NCBI GenBank assembly: GCA_021809235.1
Contig: JAKBAG010000049.1
Span: forward strand, 1 to 15,341
Origin: Acidobacteriota bacterium
GTDB lineage: Bacteria > Acidobacteriota > Terriglobia > Terriglobales > Acidobacteriaceae
Length of the DNA: 15,341 bases
Direction of reading: 5' to 3'
The notes beneath the pieces are model-generated. The model was given only the letters and a program-made list of their open reading frames with translations. It did not search any database and was not told the DNA's origin. This document shows positions 7,484 through 14,797 of this stretch, piece after piece. Both the position numbers and the translations under genes were made by a program. Position 1 is the stretch's first letter. Each line of letters begins with the position of its first letter.

Positions 7484-9175
7484 ATGGGTCAGGGTCCGAG
7501 GCGTCGGCAAAGTGGCCATACGCACCGCGGTTGGCAACACATGCTGTGGTCGCGCCAGCCCGGTGCCATGCCACTGTGGCGCATCTTTCCCCTGCTGTTT
7601 GCCGCGCTCTATCTGACGCACTGGAATCTGCTGCATCTGCCCTACTTCTGGGATGAAGCCGGATACTACATTCCGGCTGCGTGGGATTTCTTCCGAACCG
7701 GTAGCCTGATTCCGCTCACGACTGTATCCAACGCCCATCCACCGCTGCCTTCGCTGTATCTGGCACTCTGGTGGAAACTGGGCGGCTATGCTCCTGTGGT
7801 GACGCGTGAGGCCATGCTGCTGGTTGCTGCCTTTGCCCTGCTGGCCGTATGGCGACTGGCAATGCGGCTGAATGGCAGTGCGGCTGTGGCCTTCTGGACG
7901 GTGGTGCTTACGGGCTTGTATCCGATCTGGTTTGTACAAAGCACGCTGGCCCATGCGGACCTGATGGCAGCAGCAGCAACACTCTGGGCCTTGACCTACG
8001 CGCTGGTGGAGGAGGAGCCGCGACCATGGATGGCCGGCATCTGGTTCAGCGTGGCCGTGCTGGCCAAGGAGACGGCTTTGGCGACGCCGTTGGCACTGTT
8101 GGCGCTGGAGTGCATCCTGGCGCTGCGCACAGGCGATCGGTCAGCACGAAACCGTAGCTGGCTGCGCGCAGCCAGCTATGCCGCATGTGTGCTCCCACTG
8201 GCAGCATGGTATGCCTATCACGCAGCCAGGACCGGATACATCTTCGGCAACCCGGAGTTTGTCCGCTACAACGCCACCACCACGCTGTCGCCCCTGCGCT
8301 TTCTTGCTGCGCTGGGGCATCGCATCCTTCATTTAACTGCGCATATGAACATGTTTGTGCCGGTACTGCTGACGGCTGCAGCCATGATGCTGAAGCCAGT
8401 AGCCGATGCTCGCGGAAAACTTCGTGCACGGATTCCTCTAGGGGCACAAGGCAGGATGTATGCAATTCTGGCAGCCAACGCTGTGGCATTTTCCCTGCTC
8501 GGTGGCGCACTGCTTACCCGCTACCTACTGCCCATGTATCCGCTGGTACTACTGGTAGCGGTTTCCACCTTTCATCGGCGAACGCGATGGTGGCAGGCGA
8601 TGGCAGCCTTCTCTGCATTGGCCTTTGTTGCCGGCATCCTGCTCGATCCACCGTATGGATTTGCGCCGGAGGATAACCTGAGCTACGCCCGCATGATTCG
8701 CGTGCAGCAGGCCGCCGTACAGGAGCTGGAGGCACATGATTCCGGGGCCGTGCTACTGACTGCGTGGCCGGCAACCGATGAGCTGACCCGGCCCGAACTC
8801 GGGTATGTGAAGGCGCCCATGGCCGTGGATCGCATGGAAGACTTTTCCCTGCCCCAGATCGAGCGCGCAGCGGAAGATCCCGGTGGCTACTCGGCGGCGT
8901 TGGTCTTTTCCACCAAACTGGACCCCCATGCGCTTCCCTTTGGTCTGGAGAGCGCACTGGACTCCGGTGCCATGGAAGAACGCTACTTTGGCCTGCATCA
9001 TGATCTGACACCGCAGCAGGTTGCCGCCAGGCTGCATGGCACCGTAGTGTGGCAGCGAAAGGATGGCCTGGAGTGGGCGGCCATCCTTCGCTTTCCGCGA
9101 TCCTTCGATGCGGTACTTCGCAGGCCAGCCACAGCAGGACAGCACGGGAGCGCGGCTGCGGGCAGCGGCCTATAA
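7484..9175 (+). CDS. ArnT/PMT-like membrane glycosyltransferase (GT-C fold)
   Basis: A 563-residue polytopic inner-membrane protein. Residues about 31-50 are the first membrane helix, followed by the GT-C signature WDEAGYY (D57-E58) in the first periplasmic loop. HPPLPSLY (85-92) and the second acidic site AHADL (D159) are placed as in ArnT and PMT family enzymes. Roughly ten more hydrophobic helices run to about residue 390, and a soluble C-terminal periplasmic domain follows (about 400-560). Such enzymes move a sugar from a polyprenyl-phosphate carrier to a lipid or protein on the periplasmic side; donor and acceptor cannot be told here. The start at 7484 is supported by AGGG (7475-7478) overlapping the upstream stop; ATGs at 7541 and 7568 would remove a polar N-terminus and are possible. 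It sits 7 bp after DUF3467 and 22 bp before the TPR gene. Confidence 0.82.
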   Translation: MGQGPRRRQSGHTHRGWQHMLWSRQPGAMPLWRIFPLLFAALYLTHWNLLHLPYFWDEAGYYIPAAWDFFRTGSLIPLTTVSNAHPPLPSLYLALWWKLGGYAPVVTREAMLLVAAFALLAVWRLAMRLNGSAAVAFWTVVLTGLYPIWFVQSTLAHADLMAAAATLWALTYALVEEEPRPWMAGIWFSVAVLAKETALATPLALLALECILALRTGDRSARNRSWLRAASYAACVLPLAAWYAYHAARTGYIFGNPEFVRYNATTTLSPLRFLAALGHRILHLTAHMNMFVPVLLTAAAMMLKPVADARGKLRARIPLGAQGRMYAILAANAVAFSLLGGALLTRYLLPMYPLVLLVAVSTFHRRTRWWQAMAAFSALAFVAGILLDPPYGFAPEDNLSYARMIRVQQAAVQELEAHDSGAVLLTAWPATDELTRPELGYVKAPMAVDRMEDFSLPQIERAAEDPGGYSAALVFSTKLDPHALPFGLESALDSGAMEERYFGLHHDLTPQQVAARLHGTVVWQRKDGLEWAAILRFPRSFDAVLRRPATAGQHGSAAAGSGL

Positions 9176-9176
9176 T
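9171..9176 (+). promoter_or_regulatory. Possible internal -10 box (TATAAT) before the TPR gene
   Basis: A perfect TATAAT overlaps the glycosyltransferase stop codon, 21 bases before the TPR start codon. No -35 hexamer or extended -10 TG is visible upstream, so it may be chance. If real, it would allow the TPR-NfeD-slipin-SPOR part to be transcribed without the first two genes. Confidence 0.25.
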
Positions 9177-9197
9177 CAGGGAGACGAGAAGCGAGAG

Positions 9198-11021
9198 ATG
9201 CGTATCTACAGAGCAATCGGTCTGCTGCTGCTGGCCGCAATCACTGCAGGCACGGCGGCATGGGCCCAGACTGGCAGCGCAACGGCAGCAACTGCCAGCG
9301 CGGCAACGATGCCTGCTATGCGCCCCATCGTGCTGGTGTTTCCTTTTGACAATCTGACAGATGCAACGCAAACCATGCCGGAAGCGTTGCAACCAGGCAA
9401 ACATACCCCGACCACCCCGGAAGCAGCAACCGCACACCCATCCGGCGGCCCGACCGTGAGCCAAGCCAGTGAGATGGTAAATCTGGACTGGATTCGGGAG
9501 GCCGCGGCAGAGATTCTGAACCGACGCCTGACTTCCGTCGGCTACATGGCACTGAGTCGGGAGGATCGGCAGTATGCACTGGACCACCTGGGACTGCCGG
9601 AAAACTTTCAGCCCAGCCGGGCCACGGCCATGCGCGTGGCCGAGACGCTGGATGCCGGATATGTAGTGATTGGCAGCTTTGAGGCTGATGGTACACGGCT
9701 GCATCTGACAGCACGGGTCATCGATGGCACGCGACTGCACATGAGTCCGACTCTTGAAGAGGATGGAGAGATTTCGCAACTGCTGCCACTGCTGAACGGA
9801 CTTGCCTGGCAGGTGGCACATATCTTGAATCCCGATCTGGATGTGAGCCGGGAGACGTTTGTAGCCGCCAGCCAGGGTGTGCGGCTGGATGCCTTTGAGC
9901 AATATATCCGCGGAGTCACGGAACGAGATCCGGCCGAGCGCGAGCGGCACTTGAAACGCGCCGTGGCGCTGAGTCCAGAGCTGACCGAAGCCTGGATGGC
10001 ACTGGGGCGGGAAGAGTTTGAGCAGCAGGAGTATGAAAGCTCCGCCACTTCCTTTGGCCATATCCATGCCGGGCATCCCTCCGCATTGGAAGCCGATTTT
10101 TATCGCGGTCTGGCCCTGCTCTATTCCGGCGGATACGAACAGGCTCAGGAAGCCTTTGCCGCCATGGCGCGCGTCCTGCCTCTGCCGGAGATTGTGAACA
10201 ACGAAGGCGTGGCTATGAGCCGACGCGGTGCCGATGGTACGGCGTTGTACCGACAGGCTGCCGGGAGTGATCCCAAGGATGAGGATTACCATTTCAACCT
10301 GGCACTGAGCCTGCACCAGAAAGGCGAAGCCGTAGCCGCGCAGCACGAGCTGGAGCAGGCTATCAAGCTGAAGAGTTCCGACGCCGAGGCACGGAATCTG
10401 CTGGCAACCTGGAATAATCCGCTCTCTGCCCCGGAACCCGCCGCGGAAGACAGCACGCAAACACCTTCGGGAAATCCGACTCGCACTGCGACTCAGTCTG
10501 ATGCGGCAAACGCGAATGCGAGCGATGCCACAGAGGCGCTGGAACGGATCAAGCGGCACTATGACGGTGCTGCATTCCGGCAGGCAGCGGTAATGCTGGA
10601 TTCGATGGAGGCTACGCGCATTGCCACTCTGCCGCCGGCGCAGCAGGCCGTGAAACTGAGCGCCGATGCCCGAAGAAAACTTGATGCGGGATTGCTTCTA
10701 GAGGCCGAAAGCGAGTACCGCAAGGCTCTGGAGGCGGATGCCTCGTGTGCGCAGGCTCATGGCGGGATGGCAGAAGTGATGGAGCGGGCCGGCGACGTGG
10801 CTGGCGCGCGAAGGCAGGCGGAAGCATCTCGTGCCAACGGCGGGGATATCCATGCTGAATTGGTGCTGGCAAGGTTGGACCTGGCAGCGAATCATCTGGA
10901 CGCAGCCATGGCCGACGTGGAAGCCGCGCTACACATGGACGGCAGAAACCGCGATGCCCGCGATCTGCGCAAAGTGATTGAAAGTCGAAAAAATGCTGCC
11001 GAGCGAGAGAATCCGCAGTGA
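9198..11021 (+). CDS. Secreted TPR protein with TolB/FlgO-like N-terminal domain
   Basis: A 607-residue protein. Residues 1-23 are a signal peptide (MRIYRAIGLLLLAA... ending AWA-Q), so it is probably periplasmic or membrane-associated. After a low-complexity Ala/Thr stretch, residues about 43-215 (PIVLVFPFDNLTD ... YVVIGSFEADG ... LTARVIDG) resemble the TolB-N/FlgO-type domain often found before TPR arrays. TPR-like helix pairs run from about 245 to 425. An Ala/Asn/Thr-rich linker follows, and a second TPR block covers about 450-600 with typical AEAESEYRKALEAD-like spacing. TPRs mediate protein contacts, so an envelope scaffold role is plausible but inferred. The open frame extends upstream to 9063 inside the glycosyltransferase gene; ATG 9198 was chosen because it begins the signal peptide. 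It lies 10 bp before the NfeD gene. Confidence 0.78.
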   Translation: MRIYRAIGLLLLAAITAGTAAWAQTGSATAATASAATMPAMRPIVLVFPFDNLTDATQTMPEALQPGKHTPTTPEAATAHPSGGPTVSQASEMVNLDWIREAAAEILNRRLTSVGYMALSREDRQYALDHLGLPENFQPSRATAMRVAETLDAGYVVIGSFEADGTRLHLTARVIDGTRLHMSPTLEEDGEISQLLPLLNGLAWQVAHILNPDLDVSRETFVAASQGVRLDAFEQYIRGVTERDPAERERHLKRAVALSPELTEAWMALGREEFEQQEYESSATSFGHIHAGHPSALEADFYRGLALLYSGGYEQAQEAFAAMARVLPLPEIVNNEGVAMSRRGADGTALYRQAAGSDPKDEDYHFNLALSLHQKGEAVAAQHELEQAIKLKSSDAEARNLLATWNNPLSAPEPAAEDSTQTPSGNPTRTATQSDAANANASDATEALERIKRHYDGAAFRQAAVMLDSMEATRIATLPPAQQAVKLSADARRKLDAGLLLEAESEYRKALEADASCAQAHGGMAEVMERAGDVAGARRQAEASRANGGDIHAELVLARLDLAANHLDAAMADVEAALHMDGRNRDARDLRKVIESRKNAAERENPQ

Positions 11022-11031
11022 GGATATTCTC

Positions 11032-12384
11032 ATGAACACATCCAGTTTCCGAGCAGGACGAGCCAGCAGAGCAGTGCCGCAGATGCTTGCGGCGCTTTTT
11101 CTTTTTGCGGCACTGCTTCCATCCATGGGAACGCAGGCTAAGGCATCGGGGCGCCCGTTGATTGAGCGTATGACGCTGGACGATACGATTCAACCCGTCA
11201 GCGCGGCGCGGCTGGAGCGCTCGATTGCACGCGCCAATGCCGATGGAGCATCCCTGCTGCTGGTGGAGCTGAACACGCCCGGCGGGTTGCTGGATTCCAC
11301 GCGGGAGATGGTCGGCGCCATACTGCGCTCACGCGTTCCGATCGTGGTCTATATTGCACCGGAGGGCGCGCGTGGCGGATCGGCTGGCTTCTTTCTGCTG
11401 GAGGCAGCCGATATTGCCGCGATGGCACCGGGGACCAATGCCGGGGCCTCGCATCCTGTGCTGGAAGGCGGCGAGCCGGACGCAACCATGCGGCAGAAGA
11501 TGGAAAACGATGCCGCTGCCTTTTTGCGCTCCTACGTGAGCCAACGCGGGAGAAATGTGACGGCCGCAGAGCAGGCCGTGCGGGAATCCAAGGCCTACAG
11601 CGCGCAGGAGGCACTGAACGCGCACCTGATCGACCTGGTAGCCGCCAACGAAGCTACCCTGCTGCAGCAACTGGATGGGCGAACCCTGACGCGCATGGAT
11701 GGGAGCACGGAGCGGCTTTCCCTGAGCCATGCCGTCGTGGTCACTCTGGTGCCAACCCTGCGCGAGCGCGTACTGGGCACACTGGAGAATCCCAACCTCG
11801 CGCTGCTTCTGCTCGCTGCCGGAGTCCTGCTGATCTATGTGGAGTTTCACCTGCCCGGCACGATTGTGCCCGGGGCAACCGGCACCGTGATGGTATTTCT
11901 GGCGCTGTTTGCGCTGAACCTGCTGCCCGTGCGACATACGGCATTGGCTCTTCTGATTGCAGCAATCGTACTGCTGGCGCTGGAAATCAAGACGATGAGT
12001 CACGGACTGCTGGCGCTGGCTGGCATCGCCTGCCTGGCAGGCGGACTGCTCACACTGGTGGACGCACCCGTGCCTGAGCTGCGCGTGCAGCCCGGCGTGG
12101 CTATCGGCATCAGCGTAGCTCTGGGCGGGGTAACTGTGTTTCTTTTGCGGCTGGCCATGCGGGCCAAACGACGCAAGGTACTGACCGGCGTTGCGGCCTT
12201 GATCGGCGCCACAGGAGTTGCGATGGAGGCAATCACTCCCGCTGCTGATCCAGAGTTCCCCTCCGGTCGCGTCATGGTGGACGGCGAAATCTGGGAGGCG
12301 GTTGCCGAGGACGCGATTGCAGCGGAGACTCCGGTGCGCGTGATCGGAACAAGCGACGACAGACTGCGCGTGGAACGCACATAG
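11032..12384 (+). CDS. NfeD family protein, long form with ClpP-like serine protease domain
   Basis: A 450-residue membrane protein. Residues 1-37 contain a basic start and a hydrophobic signal or anchor segment. About 45-210 form a ClpP/crotonase-fold protease domain: ELNTPGGLLDSTREMV, then the nucleophile in RGGSAGFF (S117), then PGTNAGASHPV. K187 (ESKAYSAQEAL) is the likely base of the Ser-Lys dyad known from the archaeal homologue PH1510. About 255-375 holds four to five membrane helices with the EFHLPGTIVPG motif. The last 70 residues form the OB-fold NfeD domain (SGRVMVDGEIWEA). Long NfeD proteins cleave stomatin-type partners, and a slipin gene follows directly, as in many genomes. The ATG at 11032 has AGGA (11021-11024) seven bases upstream, overlapping the TPR stop codon. 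Annotation is firm; the natural substrate is inferred. Confidence 0.92.
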   Translation: MNTSSFRAGRASRAVPQMLAALFLFAALLPSMGTQAKASGRPLIERMTLDDTIQPVSAARLERSIARANADGASLLLVELNTPGGLLDSTREMVGAILRSRVPIVVYIAPEGARGGSAGFFLLEAADIAAMAPGTNAGASHPVLEGGEPDATMRQKMENDAAAFLRSYVSQRGRNVTAAEQAVRESKAYSAQEALNAHLIDLVAANEATLLQQLDGRTLTRMDGSTERLSLSHAVVVTLVPTLRERVLGTLENPNLALLLLAAGVLLIYVEFHLPGTIVPGATGTVMVFLALFALNLLPVRHTALALLIAAIVLLALEIKTMSHGLLALAGIACLAGGLLTLVDAPVPELRVQPGVAIGISVALGGVTVFLLRLAMRAKRRKVLTGVAALIGATGVAMEAITPAADPEFPSGRVMVDGEIWEAVAEDAIAAETPVRVIGTSDDRLRVERT

Positions 12385-12400
12385 GGAAAGGATTTGACCC

Positions 12401-12450
12401 GCAACTGGAGTAGAATCCGAGTTGCTGCATCCCCGGCCTTCCGAGGGATG
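12401..12450 (+). other. Two tandem bulged hairpins between NfeD and slipin genes
   Basis: Hairpin 1 pairs GCAACT (12401-12406) with AGTTGC (12420-12425), then GGA (12407-12409) with TCC (12416-12418); the loop is GTAGAA and G12419 is bulged. Hairpin 2 pairs CATCCC (12428-12433) with GGGATG (12445-12450), then CGG with CCG; the loop is CCTT and A12444 is bulged. No T-run follows, so they are not ordinary terminators. Hairpin 2 ends 4 bases before the slipin ribosome site (AGAGGA, 12455-12460). They may set mRNA stability or slipin translation; that is inference. Confidence 0.5.
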
Positions 12451-12464
12451 AGAAAGAGGAACAA

Positions 12465-13280
12465 ATGGCAATGGGCATCCCTGCACTGGTGGTGGTCGTC
12501 ATCGTGGCGTTTTATCTGTTTAACTCCATCAAGATCCTGCGGGAGTACGAACGCGCCGTGATCTTCCGACTGGGCCGCGCGTTGTCCGAACCGAAAGGTC
12601 CGGGACTGTTCCTGGTATTTCGTCCTTTGGACCAGATGGTGCGTGTTTCGCTGCGTCAGGAAGTGATGGAAGTGCCGCCACAGGACGTCATCACCCGGGA
12701 CAATGTCACGATCAAAGTGAATGCCGTGGTCACGCTTCGGGTCATTGAGCCGATTTCCGCCGTCGTCAAGGTAGCCAACTACGCCTACCAGACCTCACAA
12801 TTTGCCCAGACGACCCTGCGATCGGTGCTGGGTGAGGTGGAGCTGGATGAACTGCTGAGCCATCGCGACAAGCTGAACCTTCGCATTCAGGAAATCATGG
12901 ACCGACGCACCGAGCCTTTTGGAGTCAAGGTGCTCAGCGTGGAAGTGAAGCAGGTGGACCTGCCCGAGCAGATGCTTCGTGCTATGGCACGACAGGCCGA
13001 GGCCGAGCGCGAAAAGCGCTCCAAGATCATCCATGCCGAAGGAGAGTTTGTGGCGGCACAGAAGCTGGTGGAGGCTGCCAGCCAGTTGGCCACCGAACCG
13101 CTGACGATGCAGCTGCGCTATCTACAGACGCTGGCTGAGATCGGCGTAGAGAAAAACACCACCATCGTCTTTCCCCTGCCGATGGATGTTCTGTCCATGC
13201 TGCGGGATGTTGCAATGAAAGGAACTCGCCCTGCCGCCGAACAGGCACCAAAGCCCACCGGCGGGGAGATTGCATCGTAG
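12465..13280 (+). CDS. Slipin (stomatin-like SPFH/band 7 protein)
   Basis: A 271-residue bacterial stomatin homologue. A hydrophobic N-terminal anchor (residues about 5-21, PALVVVVIVAFYLF) is followed by the SPFH start REYERAVIFRLGR. The band 7 domain runs to about 190 (VMEVPPQDVITRDNVTIKVNAVVTLRV in part, LRSVLGEVELDELLSHRDKLN in part). A charged helix follows (QAEAEREKRSKIIHAEGEF), and then the slipin-type C-terminus (LRYLQTLAEIGVEKNTTIVFPLP). These proteins oligomerise on the inner membrane and organise lipid microdomains. They are the usual partner, and in archaea a substrate, of the NfeD protease encoded just upstream. ATG 12465 follows AGAGGA by 4 bases; ATG 12471, 10 bases away, is also possible. 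The Pro/Ala-rich tail after residue 255 is not conserved in the family. Confidence 0.93.
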   Translation: MAMGIPALVVVVIVAFYLFNSIKILREYERAVIFRLGRALSEPKGPGLFLVFRPLDQMVRVSLRQEVMEVPPQDVITRDNVTIKVNAVVTLRVIEPISAVVKVANYAYQTSQFAQTTLRSVLGEVELDELLSHRDKLNLRIQEIMDRRTEPFGVKVLSVEVKQVDLPEQMLRAMARQAEAEREKRSKIIHAEGEFVAAQKLVEAASQLATEPLTMQLRYLQTLAEIGVEKNTTIVFPLPMDVLSMLRDVAMKGTRPAAEQAPKPTGGEIAS

Positions 13281-13283
13281 ACT

Positions 13284-13289
13284 GAGGAG
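13284..13289 (+). promoter_or_regulatory. Ribosome binding site that decides the GTG start of the SPOR gene
   Basis: GAGGAG lies 5 bases before GTG at 13295. No ATG in this frame lies near the ribosome site, and the site is one of the best in the window, so the GTG start is well supported. Confidence 0.75.
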
Positions 13290-13294
13290 TAGCG

Positions 13295-14062
13295 GTGCGG
13301 AAGCAGCAGCCGCGCAGGAGCAGGACTTTGCGCAGTGCGGTGTTTGATGACGATGAAGAGGAGGCAGGCGGCATAGAGCGGCCGGACCGGGAATTGACCC
13401 TTGGAACCGGCACCTTGCTGCTGCTTTTCTTTGTCCTCGTCCTGCTTTGCGGACTGTGCTTTGGCGTTGGCTTTTCGCTGGGACAGCGCAGCGCATCCAT
13501 TCCTGCAGTCCCTCGGAATGGCACGACGCAACCAGACTCCGTTCTTCCAGCTCCAGTGCATGCAGACAGTAAGCCATCGCCCATCGCAGCTCCGGTACCA
13601 GCAACCAATGCGGCTCCGATCTCCGAGGATCTGACAGCCGCCACACCGGACAGCCAGGCATCGGCATCCCAGTCCAGCTCCCAGCAGACAGTTGCCTCCG
13701 GCCAGCAGGCCTTGCAGCAAGCTGAGCAGATAGCTGGTGGCGCTGCCGGTCGCAGCGTAAAACCGGCCCTGCAGCAGCTTCCGAACGCCCCGATGCAGCA
13801 GACTGCCTCGGCTCCACGGGCAGCGCTTCCCCCCGAAAATGTCGCAAGTCATTTCATGGTTCAGGTGGCTGCTGTCAGCGATCCCGTGGATGCCCAGGTG
13901 CTGCTGGATGCACTGCGCAAGCGGGGCTACAGTGTCACACTGACGCATGCCGCCACCGACAAGCTGATGCACGTACAGGTGGGTCCCTTCTCTACCCGCT
14001 CCGATGCCCTGCACATGCGACAGAAGCTGCTGCAAGATGGCTACAACGCAATCGTCAAGTGA
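13295..14062 (+). CDS. Single-pass membrane protein with C-terminal SPOR domain
   Basis: A 255-residue bitopic protein starting at GTG, 14 bp after the slipin stop. Residues 1-39 are cytoplasmic: a basic stretch (RKQQPRRSR) then an acidic patch (DDDEEE). A membrane helix covers about 40-61 (LLLLFFVLVLLCGLCFGVGF). A long Ala/Ser/Gln/Pro-rich flexible linker (about 65-183) spans the periplasm. A SPOR domain fills 185-254 (FMVQVAAVSDPVDAQVLLDAL, in part, then VQVGPFSTRSDA). SPOR domains bind peptidoglycan strands stripped of stem peptides and usually localise proteins to the division septum. The layout is that of FtsN- or DedD-like proteins, although no essential FtsN cytoplasmic motif is recognised. 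It is the last gene of the cluster and converges on the PlsC-like gene across 27 bp without a visible terminator. Confidence 0.9.
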   Translation: MRKQQPRRSRTLRSAVFDDDEEEAGGIERPDRELTLGTGTLLLLFFVLVLLCGLCFGVGFSLGQRSASIPAVPRNGTTQPDSVLPAPVHADSKPSPIAAPVPATNAAPISEDLTAATPDSQASASQSSSQQTVASGQQALQQAEQIAGGAAGRSVKPALQQLPNAPMQQTASAPRAALPPENVASHFMVQVAAVSDPVDAQVLLDALRKRGYSVTLTHAATDKLMHVQVGPFSTRSDALHMRQKLLQDGYNAIVK

Positions 14063-14089
14063 TCGTGTGACTTCCCCCGAGCTCTGCCC

Positions 14090-14797
14090 TTATCGCAGCT
14101 CCTGCGGAAGAGCACTGGTGATGGCACGGCGAACTGCGTCCATCATCTCGTCACGGGTGGCAAATGCGGCGGGATCCTGTGCCGGATGGAAAGTGACTTC
14201 CGCCGTGGCTGGGTAGATGCGCAGACTGCCTTTCCGCATCATGGCGGCCGTGCCATGGATGGTGACCGGGATGCAAAGCGCACCGGACTCCTGCGCCAGA
14301 AAGAACGGACCTTTTTTGAAAGGCAGCAATCGACCGTCCCGGGAGCGCGTACCTTCCACAAAGATGGTGAGATGGATTCCCCGCCTGAGCAGACTGGAGG
14401 CCAGCCGGACATTCTGCTGTGCCGTCAGCGGACTGCCGTCGCGGGAGACGGGGATGAACTCACCCAAACGCATGGCTGCACCCAGCAGAGGAATCTGCAT
14501 CAGCGATTGCTTGAGGAAGATGGAAGTGCGGCCGGGAAGCAGCGGCAGCAGCACTGGCGGATCCAGATTGGAGACATGGTTGGCCATGAAGATTACGGCA
14601 CGGTCCGAGGGGATATGTTCCAGGCCCCTGCCCACCACGCGAATACCGGCCACCCGCAGTCCAATGCGCGCAATCCACATTCCGGTGCGATAGAGCGGAA
14701 GCACACGACGCGTCAGCATTGCCATCGGAATCAGAACCAGTGCAGCCGGCAATCCGAGCAATACCAGAGTGGCAAGCAGAAGGAGCGAGGCAATCAC
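14090..14797 (-). CDS. plsC: PlsC-like 1-acylglycerol-3-phosphate acyltransferase
   Basis: A 235-residue membrane-bound acyltransferase that adds the second acyl chain to lysophosphatidate in phospholipid synthesis, or acts on a related lysolipid. An N-terminal hydrophobic segment (residues about 3-27) is the membrane anchor. The catalytic HX4D motif is NHVSNLD (H74, D79), and the acceptor-phosphate motif is FVEGTRSRDG (EGTRS at 148-152), followed by PFKKGPFFLA and a VPVTI-like strand (CIPVTIHG). Size and motif spacing are normal for the family. The start is a GTG at 14797 whose last two bases overlap the mpl stop (GTGA), with GGAGAG (14809-14804) six bases upstream. The frame is open further upstream inside mpl, but that part has no family resemblance. 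Translational coupling to mpl is likely. Confidence 0.9.
   Translation of the reverse strand: MIASLLLLATLVLLGLPAALVLIPMAMLTRRVLPLYRTGMWIARIGLRVAGIRVVGRGLEHIPSDRAVIFMANHVSNLDPPVLLPLLPGRTSIFLKQSLMQIPLLGAAMRLGEFIPVSRDGSPLTAQQNVRLASSLLRRGIHLTIFVEGTRSRDGRLLPFKKGPFFLAQESGALCIPVTIHGTAAMMRKGSLRIYPATAEVTFHPAQDPAAFATRDEMMDAVRRAITSALPQELR

Noticed and set aside
8514..10559. Minus-strand open frame of 681 codons across the glycosyltransferase and TPR genes
   Set aside because: It is antisense to two well-supported genes, has low-complexity Cys/Gln/Arg-rich content, shows no recognisable domain, and arises from the codon bias of GC-rich genes.
12394..12416. TTGACC and TAGAAT as a promoter for the slipin gene
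   Set aside because: The hexamers are only 11 bp apart, too close for a sigma-70-type promoter; the second also lies mostly in the loop of hairpin 1.
13118..14035. Minus-strand open frame of 305 codons opposite the SPOR gene
   Set aside because: It is antisense to the SPOR protein, whose membrane helix and SPOR domain are clear; the translation shows nothing recognisable.
14063..14089. Possible bidirectional terminator between the SPOR and PlsC-like genes
   Set aside because: The 27-bp gap has no hairpin with a T-run on either strand.
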